From Clostridium sp. CAG:167 (lineage in GTDB: Bacteria; Bacillota; Clostridia; Lachnospirales; Lachnospiraceae), in NCBI GenBank assembly GCA_000433735.1, contig HF998307.1, positions 29,588 through 55,292 of the forward strand: a DNA stretch of 25,705 nucleotides, read 5' to 3'. A program made the translations under genes and the position numbers. The notes under the pieces were generated by a model. It ran no database searches, was not told the origin of the DNA, and worked only from the letters and a program-made list of their open reading frames with translations. Shown piece by piece: positions 1 to 7,228 of this stretch (the first letter of the stretch is position 1; each line of letters starts with the position of its first letter).

Positions 1-1
1 C

Positions 2-181
2 GAGGGAACGAAAAATTATTACGGGGTATACCGGCTGGAGAACGGCAGATGGAAGAGAGAAAAAAAGGTATATCTGGGAACGGACGAATGGTATAACGGA
101 GATGTCCGCGGCGTCCGGATCGGTTCACGGCTGTATATCGTCCAGGCAGAAACCGGCAAAATCACCTCTTGCAATCTCTGA
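2..181 (+). CDS. 3' end of an unidentified protein gene (partial)
   Basis: An open frame enters from the left edge and runs for 59 codons to a TGA at 179-181. The visible tail is rich in Tyr, Gly and charged residues, with WKREKKVYLG followed later by GVRIGSRLYIVQAETGKI. This alternation of short beta-strand-like segments resembles the last blade of a beta-propeller or another all-beta secreted protein, but I do not recognise the family. The N-terminus lies outside the window, so function cannot be assigned. Codon use resembles the neighbouring genes. Confidence 0.6.
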   Translation, partial: EGTKNYYGVYRLENGRWKREKKVYLGTDEWYNGDVRGVRIGSRLYIVQAETGKITSCNL

Positions 182-204
182 GTATTCATGTTAAAGTCTA
201 CCTA

Positions 205-233
205 TTGATGGTTCCCAGGGGGAACTGTAAAAT
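205..233 (+). promoter_or_regulatory. possible sigma-A promoter of the DUF1292 gene, with a hairpin in its spacer
   Basis: TTGATG (205-210) and TAAAAT (228-233) are separated by 17 bases. The spacer holds a perfect 6-bp inverted repeat, GTTCCC (211-216) and GGGAAC (220-225), with a 3-base loop. The repeat could be an operator, or a weak terminator of the upstream gene since A/T-rich sequence follows it. The predicted leader is only about 15 nt. This rests on sequence match alone. Confidence 0.35.
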
Positions 234-254
234 ATTTTAATTATGGAGGGAACT

Positions 255-656
255 ATGGCAGATTTTGATTATGATGCATTATCCGATCTTACATTGACAC
301 TGGAGGCAGAAGACGGCAGTGAAGTGAATCTGGAGATGCTGTATATTTTTGAATATGATGATGTGGATTACGCCGCATTTACAGAACAGGACAATCCGGA
401 ACCGGTTATTTATTTCTTTACACTGACCATCGGTGAGCCGGCAGAAGGTGAAGAAGAAGCAGAGATTACATTTGAGTGTGTGGAAGATGAAACACTGGGA
501 AATGAACTTCTGGCAATCTTCCAGGAATTGGCTGATGCAGAGGCAGAAGAAGGCGATGGTATCGAGATCGAGACAGAAGACGATGACGACGAAGAAGCAG
601 AGGATGAGGACGACAGCAAATGGGATCAGTTCATCCATAAGAAGCTGGATGACTAA
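255..656 (+). CDS. DUF1292 family acidic protein
   Basis: The product has 133 residues. The ATG at 255 is preferred over the in-frame ATG at 243 because GGAGGG (245-250) sits just upstream of it and overlaps the earlier codon. The N-terminal 80 or so residues have the DUF1292 pattern: a short hydrophobic strand, then LEMLYIFEYDDVDYAAF, then YFFTLT. The last third is extremely acidic, with runs of Glu and Asp, before a short basic-aromatic end (SKWDQFIHKKLDD). DUF1292 proteins are widespread in Firmicutes and have no settled function; they are small and presumed cytoplasmic. The stop lies immediately beside the stop of the convergent MFS gene, with no visible terminator between them. Confidence 0.8.
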   Translation: MADFDYDALSDLTLTLEAEDGSEVNLEMLYIFEYDDVDYAAFTEQDNPEPVIYFFTLTIGEPAEGEEEAEITFECVEDETLGNELLAIFQELADAEAEEGDGIEIETEDDDDEEAEDEDDSKWDQFIHKKLDD

Positions 657-1835
657 TTAATTTTGTCTGGCAGGTTTTTTCAGCAGGGCCAAAAGCAGGA
701 TCACAGGGAAGATAATGGCGGACAATATGCCGATCCTCAGATTACTGCCACAGGCACTGGAGACAAATCCTGCCAGGGTTGGTCCACCGGAGCAGCCCAG
801 ATCGCCTGCCAGAGCCAGTAAGGCAAACATGGCAGTGCCACCGCGAGGAATCATGGAAGAAGCTCTGCTGAAGGTGCCCGGCCAGAGGATCCCTACGGAA
901 AAGCCACACAGTCCGCATCCTATCAGGCCAAGGACAGGCAGGGAAGTAAGGCTGATGCACAGATAAGAAAGGATGCACAGTCCACAACTGAGTTTCATAC
1001 AGCGGTTGAGATCCAGGCGGTCTCCCCATTTACCATAGAGCAATCGTGACAGGCCCATGAGGATGGAAAAGGACATGGGACCTACCAGGTCACCGATTGT
1101 TTTTTTAATACCAAGACCTGTCTCAGCAAAGGCGGAGGCCCACTGGCTTACTGCTTGCTCCGAAGCCCCGGCGCAGATCATCATAAGGACAAAGAGCCAG
1201 AAGATCTTCTGGCGGCACAAAGCAAGCAAGGACAGACCGGACTGGCCCTCTTCGTGAAGACTGTAGATGGGAACTCTGCTAAATAAAAGAAGGTTGGCAG
1301 TGGGGATGATAAGCCACAAAAGGGTCAGTATTTTCCAATGGCCGGTGCCAAAGAAGGTAAAAAACAGGGTTGAAAAAAGGATCACGCCCACGCAGCCCCA
1401 GCAGTAAAAGGAGTGGAGCATACTCATAGTGGCTTCTTTGTTTTTAGTTGGACACGCTTCGATGATGGGACTGATGAGAACCTCGATGAGCCCGCCGCCA
1501 ATGGCGTAGACAGCCACCGAGATCAGGATCCCTGCAAAGGGATCCGGGCAGATTTCCGGCAGGGTGACCAGGCAGATAAATCCCACAATGACGCAGCTGT
1601 GTGCCAGCAGAATACTGGCCCGGTAGCCGATGCGGTCGATAAACCCGGCAGACAGTAAGTCAATGACAAGCTGGATCAGGAAATTGATCGTGATCAGCAG
1701 GGTAATGCGGGATAAAGGCAGACTGTAACTTTTTTGAAACGTAATAAAAAGCAGCGGCACAAAGCTGTTTACGATAGACTGCACGATATACCCGGCAAAT
1801 CCGGCATAAAGCGTGTGTTTATAGTTGAATTTCAT
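657..1835 (-). CDS. MFS transporter
   Basis: The product has 392 residues and about 12 hydrophobic segments across its whole length, as expected for the major facilitator superfamily. The first loop motif between TM2 and TM3 is visible as AGFIDRIGYRAS, and a matching YGKWGDRLDLN lies at the start of the second half, so the two six-helix repeats are intact. The ATG at 1835 is chosen over an upstream ATG at 1856 because on the minus strand GGAGG sits 5 bases before it. The overall look is of the sugar-type or FucP-like MFS proteins common in Lachnospiraceae, but the substrate cannot be read from the sequence. It is transcribed away from the ProX gene from its own promoter. Confidence 0.85.
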   Translation of the reverse strand: MKFNYKHTLYAGFAGYIVQSIVNSFVPLLFITFQKSYSLPLSRITLLITINFLIQLVIDLLSAGFIDRIGYRASILLAHSCVIVGFICLVTLPEICPDPFAGILISVAVYAIGGGLIEVLISPIIEACPTKNKEATMSMLHSFYCWGCVGVILFSTLFFTFFGTGHWKILTLLWLIIPTANLLLFSRVPIYSLHEEGQSGLSLLALCRQKIFWLFVLMMICAGASEQAVSQWASAFAETGLGIKKTIGDLVGPMSFSILMGLSRLLYGKWGDRLDLNRCMKLSCGLCILSYLCISLTSLPVLGLIGCGLCGFSVGILWPGTFSRASSMIPRGGTAMFALLALAGDLGCSGGPTLAGFVSSACGSNLRIGILSAIIFPVILLLALLKKPARQN

Positions 1836-1868
1836 AAAAACCTCCAGAAATGGCAATTTTATGGTTGC

Positions 1869-1897
1869 ATTTTATCTTATTTACAGGAAAATAACAA
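1869..1897 (-). promoter_or_regulatory. sigma-A promoter of the MFS gene
   Basis: Read on the minus strand, TTGTTA (1897-1892) and TAAAAT (1874-1869) are separated by exactly 17 bases. The -10 ends 33 bases before the start codon at 1835, leaving room for the GGAGG site at 1845-1841. It lies in the short divergent region shared with the ProX gene. Confidence 0.6.
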
Positions 1898-1916
1898 GAG
1901 AAGGAACTAAAAAAAA

Positions 1917-2405
1917 ATGAACAAACAAGAAGTATATGAATTTTTAGATAAACGAGGTGCGGCATACGAAAAGACGGAGCATCCGGCGGTTTTCAGCATG
2001 AAAGAAGTCCCGGCGGTAGAACTGCCCCATCCGGAAGCAGATGCCAAAAACCTCTTTGTCCGGGACGATAAAAAGAGAAATTATTTTCTCATCACCGTCC
2101 GGGGAGACAAGCGGGTGGACCTGAAAGCCTTTGCCAAGGACCATGGAACCAGGCGGCTCAGCTTTGCGTCGGCAGAGGATCTGATGGAGATGCTGGGTGT
2201 CGCGCCGGGATCGGTGTCACCTTTCGGCATTTTAAACGATGAGGAAAGGAAAGTGACCGTGTTTTTAGACCGGGATTTCTGGGAAGACGCCGGCCTCATC
2301 GGAGTACATCCCAATGAAAATACAGCTACCGTGTGGCTGCAGGCAGAAGAGATGGCGGAAATTTTGAGGGAGCACGGAAATGTAGTGGAAAAGGTGGAAC
2401 TGTGA
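1917..2405 (+). CDS. prolyl-tRNA deacylase, ProX/YbaK type
   Basis: The product has 162 residues, the normal size for stand-alone ProX proteins. These enzymes hydrolyse alanine or cysteine mischarged onto tRNA-Pro and act in trans beside prolyl-tRNA synthetase. Family marks are AKNLFVRDDKKRNYFL (from about residue 43, including the conserved Lys44), SPFGILND in the middle, and GVHPNENTATVWL near residues 128-140, matching the family's G-x-HP-x-x-N-TATV block. The ATG is preceded by GAAGGA with an A-rich spacer of about 10 bases, a little long. The ProX and YbaK families are hard to tell apart, but the length and the HPNENTATV block favour ProX. It is the first gene to the right of the divergent promoter region, and spoIIID follows about 90 bases later. 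Confidence 0.88.
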   Translation: MNKQEVYEFLDKRGAAYEKTEHPAVFSMKEVPAVELPHPEADAKNLFVRDDKKRNYFLITVRGDKRVDLKAFAKDHGTRRLSFASAEDLMEMLGVAPGSVSPFGILNDEERKVTVFLDRDFWEDAGLIGVHPNENTATVWLQAEEMAEILREHGNVVEKVEL

Positions 2406-2442
2406 GGGAGTAAGATTAAAAAAGTAAAAATCACCAAGTAAT

Positions 2443-2471
2443 AAATAAAATGCCCCCCTCCGGCATACAAT
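2443..2471 (+). promoter_or_regulatory. sigma-E-like promoter of spoIIID
   Basis: CATACAAT at 2464-2471 is a full match to the -10 consensus of mother-cell sigma-E promoters. An A/T-rich block (AAATAAA, 2443-2449) lies 14 bases upstream where the looser ATA-containing -35 belongs. SpoIIID is known to be made under sigma-E in spore formers, so the match fits the gene. The -35 is only a partial match. Confidence 0.55.
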
Positions 2472-2498
2472 GTACAAACAGAGTATCGGGAGAGGCGT

Positions 2499-2774
2499 GT
2501 GAAAACATATTCGTATCAGCAAGGCTCCATCGAAGAGCGGGTCATACAGGTAGCACATTATATCATAGAACATAATGCTACCGTAAGGCAGGCTGCCGGA
2601 GCTTTTGGTGTCAGCAAAAGTACGGTGCACAAAGATTTGACAGACCGGCTGCTGCACATCAATCCATCCCTGGCAGCCCAGGCAAGAAAAATCCTGGATG
2701 TGAACAAGCAGGAAAGACACATTCGTGGAGGAATGGCCACCAGGGATAAATATATGCACAAGCATATGGTGTAA
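2499..2774 (+). CDS. spoIIID: sporulation transcriptional regulator SpoIIID
   Basis: The product has 91 residues, close to the 93 of Bacillus SpoIIID. It is a DNA-binding protein of the mother-cell programme that adjusts sigma-E-dependent genes. The recognisable core is TVRQAAGAFGVSKSTVHKD (residues 28-46), a helix-turn-helix, followed by the family blocks INPSLAAQARKILD and the basic RHIRGGMATRDKY. The start is GTG at 2499, preceded by GGGAGAGG. It has its own sigma-E-like promoter and its own terminator, so it is probably a one-gene unit. This gene is strong evidence that the organism forms endospores. Confidence 0.96.
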   Translation: MKTYSYQQGSIEERVIQVAHYIIEHNATVRQAAGAFGVSKSTVHKDLTDRLLHINPSLAAQARKILDVNKQERHIRGGMATRDKYMHKHMV

Positions 2775-2780
2775 AAAGAT

Positions 2781-2826
2781 AAAGGAATCACATAAAATCA
2801 GTCAGATTTTGTGTGATTCCTTTTGT
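2781..2826 (+). terminator. intrinsic terminator after spoIIID
   Basis: The left arm at 2781-2799 (AAAGGAATCACATAAAATC) pairs with the right arm at 2805-2824 over 19 bp with a single T-G wobble and a 5-base loop. The right arm runs into TTTT. The stem is A/T-flanked on both sides, so it could work in either direction. Confidence 0.85.
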
Positions 2827-2867
2827 ATTGGTGCATACTATTAGACGATTCACTGCTAATAAAAGTT

Positions 2868-2928
2868 GAAGTGTTGGATGGTTGTCTTCTCAGAATTACA
2901 GAAACTAAAATGTGACAACCAACACTTC
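2868..2928. repeat. imperfect inverted repeat upstream of the rnf promoter
   Basis: GAAGTGTTGG (2868-2877) pairs with CCAACACTTC (2919-2928), and TTGTC (2882-2886) pairs with GACAA (2914-2918). That is 15 bp with a 4-base bulge and a 27-base loop. The right arm ends 5 bases before the -35 of the rnf promoter. It lies outside the predicted rnf transcript, so it may be a DNA-level control site or the remains of a palindromic element. The wider gap 2827-3011 otherwise holds only the promoter and ribosome binding site. Confidence 0.6.
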
Positions 2929-2933
2929 CATTC

Positions 2934-2961
2934 TTGTTATTTATGCCATTTGTGTTATAAT
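2934..2961 (+). promoter_or_regulatory. sigma-A promoter of the rnf operon
   Basis: TTGTTA (2934-2939) and a perfect TATAAT (2956-2961) are 16 bases apart, and TG at 2953-2954 gives an extended -10. The predicted transcript starts near 2968, leaving a leader of about 44 nt before the rnfC start. No riboswitch-like fold is visible in that leader. Confidence 0.7.
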
Positions 2962-3011
2962 GAGAAATATGTATCAATAAAGAAAAATTTTGAATAAAGG
3001 AGGAAATTTCA

Positions 3012-4337
3012 TTGGGAAAGTCAACCTTTAGAGGAGGCGCTCATCCATATGAAGGCAAGGAACTTAGTATGGATCATCCGATTCAGGAAATAATGCCAAA
3101 AGACATCTTGGTATTTCCGATGAGTCAGCACATAGGAGCGCCGGCAACCCCTGTGGTAGCAGTAGGGGATGCGGTCAAAATGGGACAGAAAATAGGTGAA
3201 GCAAGCGGCTTTATATCCGCCAACATCATCAGTTCTGTGTCAGGAACGGTCAAGGCAGTGGAGCCGCGGCTTCTTTCGTCCGGCAGTAAGTCCGTTTGTG
3301 TAGTGATCGAGAACGACGGTGCTTATACACCGGTAGAAGGACTGGGACAGGAAAGGGATTACACCCAGTTGTCGAGAGATGAGATCCGGCAGATTATAAA
3401 AGAGGCCGGCATTGTGGGAATGGGCGGAGCCGGATTCCCTACCAATGTAAAAGTGACACCAAAAAATGAGGACGAGATCGAGTATGTGATCGTAAATGGT
3501 GCGGAGTGTGAGCCATATCTTACATCGGATTACCGTCTTATGCTGGAAAAGCCGGAGGCACTTATTACAGGATTAAAAGTGTTATTGTCTTTGTTTGACC
3601 ATGCACAGGGAATTATCGCCGTTGAAGATAACAAGCCGGAAGCCATCGCCAAGCTTCGTTATCTGACGCAAAATGACGGCAACATCCAGGTAAAAGAACT
3701 GAAGACAAAGTATCCCCAGGGAGCAGAGCGTCAGATCATATCGGTTACTACCGGCCGGAAGATCCATTCCAAAATGCTGCCGGCTGACGCAGGCTGTATC
3801 GTAGACAATGTGCAGACTGTACTGGCAGTGTATGATGCGGTATGTAAAACCACACCAAGTATGAGTCGTGTGGTAACTGTGACAGGAGATGCGGTAGCGG
3901 CACCACAGAACTACGAAGTGAAGTTTGGTATGAGCCACCAGGAACTGTTAGACGAGGCAGGCGGACTAAAGGCAGAAGCGGAGAAAATCATATCCGGTGG
4001 TCCGATGATGGGAATGGCTATGTATGATCTGAATACACCGATTACCAAAACCAGTTCTTCGATTTTGGCGATGACCAAAGACGAGGTAGCCAGTCAGGAA
4101 CCTACCAACTGTATCCGGTGTGGACGATGTGCCATGGTATGTCCAAGTCATCTGATCCCACAGATGATGGCGCAGGCAGCAGAGAAAAATGACCTGGATA
4201 CCTTCCAGAAACTTCATGGCATGGAATGTTATGAATGTGGAAGCTGTACCTATGTATGTCCGGCCAAACGCCGTTTGACACAGAAATTCAAACAGGCAAG
4301 ACGGGCTGTAATGGATGCAGGCAAAAAGAAAGCCTGA
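3012..4337 (+). CDS. rnfC: Rnf complex subunit RnfC
   Basis: The product has 441 residues. RnfC is the peripheral subunit of the ion-pumping ferredoxin:NAD+ oxidoreductase and carries the NAD(H)/FMN-binding region. In order it shows an N-terminal Rnf domain with FRGGAHPYEGKELS, a barrel-sandwich segment, a glycine-rich GMGGAGFPT near residue 137 followed by VNGAECEPYLTSDYRLM as in complex I 51-kDa proteins, an SLBB-like region, and two 4Fe-4S sites: CIRCGRCAMVCP (near residue 367) and CYECGSCTYVCP (near 407). The start is TTG at 3012, chosen because AGGAGG (2998-3003) lies 8 bases upstream and the next Met would remove the conserved FRGG block. First gene of the operon. Confidence 0.96.
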   Translation: MGKSTFRGGAHPYEGKELSMDHPIQEIMPKDILVFPMSQHIGAPATPVVAVGDAVKMGQKIGEASGFISANIISSVSGTVKAVEPRLLSSGSKSVCVVIENDGAYTPVEGLGQERDYTQLSRDEIRQIIKEAGIVGMGGAGFPTNVKVTPKNEDEIEYVIVNGAECEPYLTSDYRLMLEKPEALITGLKVLLSLFDHAQGIIAVEDNKPEAIAKLRYLTQNDGNIQVKELKTKYPQGAERQIISVTTGRKIHSKMLPADAGCIVDNVQTVLAVYDAVCKTTPSMSRVVTVTGDAVAAPQNYEVKFGMSHQELLDEAGGLKAEAEKIISGGPMMGMAMYDLNTPITKTSSSILAMTKDEVASQEPTNCIRCGRCAMVCPSHLIPQMMAQAAEKNDLDTFQKLHGMECYECGSCTYVCPAKRRLTQKFKQARRAVMDAGKKKA

Positions 4338-4352
4338 CTAGGAGGATAAGAC

Positions 4353-5330
4353 ATGGAAGAAAAATTATTAAATGTATCCTCATCTCCGCATGTTAGAGAT
4401 CATTCATCCACGAAATCCATTATGCGGGATGTGGTAATTGCATTACTGCCGGCAGCACTGGTAGGTATTTACAACTTCAGACTGAGTGCGGTGCTGGTTA
4501 TTTTAACAACTTGTGTAACTTGTATGCTGTCAGAGTATATCTGGCAGAAATGTATGAAACAGCCGGTAACGACAGGAGATTTCAGTGCGTTGCTGACCGG
4601 ACTGCTGCTGGCATTAAACCTTCCGGCAACCATTCCTTTGTGGATGTGTGTGGTAGGTGGCGTATTTGCCATTATCGTTGCCAAGCAGATGTTTGGCGGA
4701 CTGGGTCAGAACTTTATGAATCCGGCACTGGCAGGAAGATGTTTCATGATGCTGTCTTTCAGTAGTGCCATGACCAGTTTTACCGTGAAAAAAGGTGCTG
4801 CTTATATGTATGGCGTGGCTGTAGATGCAACCAGTAGTGCTACCCCGCTGGCTCAGGTAAAGGAAGGTGGACTGCCGGATCTGAAGGCTATGTTTTTGGG
4901 AACCACCACAGGAACCATCGGAGAGACATCCGTGGCGGCTCTTTTGATCGGAGCAATCTATCTTCTGGCCAAACGCATTATTGACTGGAAGATTCCGGTT
5001 GTATATATCCTGACTTTTTCAGTGTTTGACATCGTATATCAGATGGCAGCAGGAAATGCCGCCTATCCGCTTGTATATGAACTGTGCGGAGGTGGTCTGA
5101 TCCTGGGAGCGTTCTTTATGGCGACAGACTATGTTACCAGTCCGATCACGGCAAAAGGAAAAGTGATCTATGGTATTTTATTAGGTCTGCTCACCGGACT
5201 GTTCCGATTCTTCGGAGAGTCCGCCGAGGGTGTTTCCTTTGCCATTATCATCGCCAATGTATGTGTTCCTCTGATTGAGCGCTGGACAGTTCCAAAGCCA
5301 TTTGGAAAGGAGGGCAAGGCCAATGAGTGA
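4353..5330 (+). CDS. rnfD: Rnf complex subunit RnfD
   Basis: The product has 325 residues and is an integral membrane protein related to NqrB, with about nine or ten hydrophobic segments. It carries covalently bound FMN: the motif DATSSATP is visible, and its Thr164 matches the site that the flavin transferase ApbE modifies in this family. Other family marks are SSSPHVRDHSSTKSIM at the N-terminus and the conserved GGLGQNFMNPALAGRCF block. AGGAGG lies 7 bases before the ATG, and the gene follows rnfC by 15 bases. Its last 8 bases overlap rnfG. No apbE gene is present in the window, so the flavin transferase must be encoded elsewhere. Confidence 0.96.
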   Translation: MEEKLLNVSSSPHVRDHSSTKSIMRDVVIALLPAALVGIYNFRLSAVLVILTTCVTCMLSEYIWQKCMKQPVTTGDFSALLTGLLLALNLPATIPLWMCVVGGVFAIIVAKQMFGGLGQNFMNPALAGRCFMMLSFSSAMTSFTVKKGAAYMYGVAVDATSSATPLAQVKEGGLPDLKAMFLGTTTGTIGETSVAALLIGAIYLLAKRIIDWKIPVVYILTFSVFDIVYQMAAGNAAYPLVYELCGGGLILGAFFMATDYVTSPITAKGKVIYGILLGLLTGLFRFFGESAEGVSFAIIIANVCVPLIERWTVPKPFGKEGKANE

Positions 5331-5991
5331 TAAGAAAAAAGACACAATGATGAAGGATGCCTTGATCCTTTGTGCCATTACTTTGATTCTTGGGGCGATT
5401 TTGGCAGGTGTCTATACCGTCACCAAAAAGCCCATTGAAGATGCACAGGCAAAGACAAATAACGAAGCCTGTCAGAAGGTGGTTGAGACGGGAGCCACAG
5501 TAGGAGATGATGATGCGGCTCTGGTCAAAGAAGTGAATGCTTATTTTGCAGAGCATGATCTGAGCAATCAGAAAACATCCGAGGGAGATCTGTTGTCTGT
5601 CTATGTAGAAGTGACACAGGTTCATAAAGTGACAGATAAAGATAAAAAGGAAAACGGAAGAGTATACCTTGCCAACGCCAAGAAAGGTTATGGCGGTAAT
5701 ATCAGTTTTGCCCTGGGTGTGAACGGAGAAGGAAAGGTAACAGGAATTTCCATCACCTCAGAAAGTGAGACAGCAGGTCTGGGAGCCAACTGTGAAAATG
5801 CAGACTGGCAGAAGTCCTTTGCCGGCAAAGTTCTTCCATCGGATCCGGCACAAAATATGTATAACAAAAACGAAGAGACAGATTCTCAGGTGCAGGCACT
5901 TTCCGGCGCAACCGTTACCAGCCGTGCCATTACCAATGCGGTTAAGGGAATTTTGTTTGCATCCACTTCTTCAGAAGGAGGTGCCAAGTAA
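5323..5991 (+). CDS. rnfG: Rnf complex subunit RnfG
   Basis: The product has 222 residues from the ATG at 5323. This start is chosen over the open frame beginning at 5275 because GGAGG (5309-5313) sits 9 bases upstream and the protein then opens with a normal short cytoplasmic end and one membrane helix (about residues 12-30). The rest faces outward and is an FMN-binding domain. The flavinylation motif is LSGATVTS, with Thr197 as the expected FMN attachment site, and GGNISFALGVNGEGKVTGI and ETAGLGA are family blocks. The start overlaps the rnfD stop by 8 bases, and its stop shares one base with the rnfE start, which suggests coupled translation. Confidence 0.95.
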   Translation: MSDKKKDTMMKDALILCAITLILGAILAGVYTVTKKPIEDAQAKTNNEACQKVVETGATVGDDDAALVKEVNAYFAEHDLSNQKTSEGDLLSVYVEVTQVHKVTDKDKKENGRVYLANAKKGYGGNISFALGVNGEGKVTGISITSESETAGLGANCENADWQKSFAGKVLPSDPAQNMYNKNEETDSQVQALSGATVTSRAITNAVKGILFASTSSEGGAK

Positions 5992-6641
5992 TGGGAAGAT
6001 TGACAGAAAGATTATATAATGGTGTCGTAAAAGAAAATCCTACCTTTGTGATGATGTTAGGAATGTGTCCGACACTGGCAGTTACCTCATCGGCCATCAA
6101 TGGCCTGGGAATGGGATTGTCCACTACGGTGGTATTGATCTTGTCCAATATGCTGATATCAGCACTGCGGAAGATCATTCCGGATAAAGTGCGTATCCCG
6201 GCGTTTATCGTTATTGTAGCCTCCTTTGTAACCATTGTGCAGTTGCTGTTACAGGCGTATATTCCATTTCTTTACAGTGCGCTGGGCGTGTATATTCCGC
6301 TGATCGTTGTAAACTGTATCATCCTTGGCCGTGCAGAGTCTTATGCATCTAAAAACGATGTACTTTCCTCAGCCTTTGATGGAATCGGAATGGGACTTGG
6401 ATTTACATTGGGACTTACCCTGATCGGTATTTTCCGTGAACTGCTGGGAAGTGGTGCGATCTTTGGATTCCAGTTTATTCCGGACGGTGTGCACATTTCT
6501 ATCTTTGTTATGGCACCGGGAGCATTTTTTGTTCTGGCCGGACTGACTGCATTGCAGAACCGGTTGAAAATGCCAAGTGCTACCAACCAGGAAGAAGAGT
6601 CTGAACAGGAGCAGGCAGAAAAGGAGGCGGATGAAGCATGA
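5991..6641 (+). CDS. rnfE: Rnf complex subunit RnfE
   Basis: The product has 216 residues with six hydrophobic segments and is homologous to NqrD and to RnfA. Two Cys in family-typical half-helix positions, Cys26 (LGMCPTLA) and Cys109 (VVNCIILG), match the residues that together with RnfA hold a [2Fe-2S] centre inside the membrane. The protein has the repeated DGIGMGLGFT block. The C-terminus is an unusual Glu/Gln-rich acidic tail of about 20 residues. The ATG overlaps the rnfG stop by one base and GAAGGAGG lies just upstream. Confidence 0.95.
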   Translation: MGRLTERLYNGVVKENPTFVMMLGMCPTLAVTSSAINGLGMGLSTTVVLILSNMLISALRKIIPDKVRIPAFIVIVASFVTIVQLLLQAYIPFLYSALGVYIPLIVVNCIILGRAESYASKNDVLSSAFDGIGMGLGFTLGLTLIGIFRELLGSGAIFGFQFIPDGVHISIFVMAPGAFFVLAGLTALQNRLKMPSATNQEEESEQEQAEKEADEA

Positions 6642-7213
6642 GTTTGTTTACAATTCTTTTTACTGCTGCGTTAGTAAATAACTTTGTACTCAGCCAGTTT
6701 TTGGGTATCTGCCCGTTTCTGGGAGTTTCAAAGAAGGTGCAGACCGCAGCAGGTATGGGAGGCGCTGTATTATTTGTAATGACGGTTGCTTCTTTTATCA
6801 CAAGTGTTTTATATAACTGTTTGCTGAAGCCACAGGATCTGACCTACCTCAATACTATTGTGTTCATCCTTGTGATTGCGGCACTGGTACAGTTTGTGGA
6901 AATGGTTCTGAAGAAAAAAATGCCGGCACTGTATGAATCCCTGGGTGTGTATCTTCCACTGATCACAACCAACTGTGCAGTACTGGGTGTAGCATTGTTA
7001 AGTGTGCAGAATGATTATGGTATCCTTGCCAGCACGATAAATGGAATCGGTGCAGCACTTGGATTTTTCCTGGCCATCGTATTGATGTCAGGTATCCGTG
7101 AAAAACTGGAGCACTGCAACATCCCCAGTGCATTGAAGGGTACCCCCATTGTGTTGATCACAGCTGGTCTGATGGCCATTGCATTTTGCGGTTTCGGCGG
7201 CGTCAGTTTTTAG
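6638..7213 (+). CDS. rnfA: Rnf complex subunit RnfA
   Basis: The product has 191 residues, the normal RnfA length, with six hydrophobic segments in an arrangement that mirrors RnfE. The conserved Cys25 (LGICPFLG) and Cys113 (TTNCAVLG) are present and would complete the membrane [2Fe-2S] site with RnfE. NNFVLSQFLG at the N-terminus is a strong family mark. The start forms an ATGA overlap with the rnfE stop, and AAGGAGG lies inside the end of rnfE. It is a core membrane subunit of the ferredoxin:NAD+ oxidoreductase. Confidence 0.96.
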   Translation: MSLFTILFTAALVNNFVLSQFLGICPFLGVSKKVQTAAGMGGAVLFVMTVASFITSVLYNCLLKPQDLTYLNTIVFILVIAALVQFVEMVLKKKMPALYESLGVYLPLITTNCAVLGVALLSVQNDYGILASTINGIGAALGFFLAIVLMSGIREKLEHCNIPSALKGTPIVLITAGLMAIAFCGFGGVSF

Positions 7214-7228
7214 GAAAGGAGAACCGAT

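Noticed and set aside
540..640. Repetitive GA-rich stretch as a tandem repeat or CRISPR-like feature
   Set aside because: It is the codon pattern of the Glu/Asp-rich tail of the DUF1292 protein, with no regular repeat unit.
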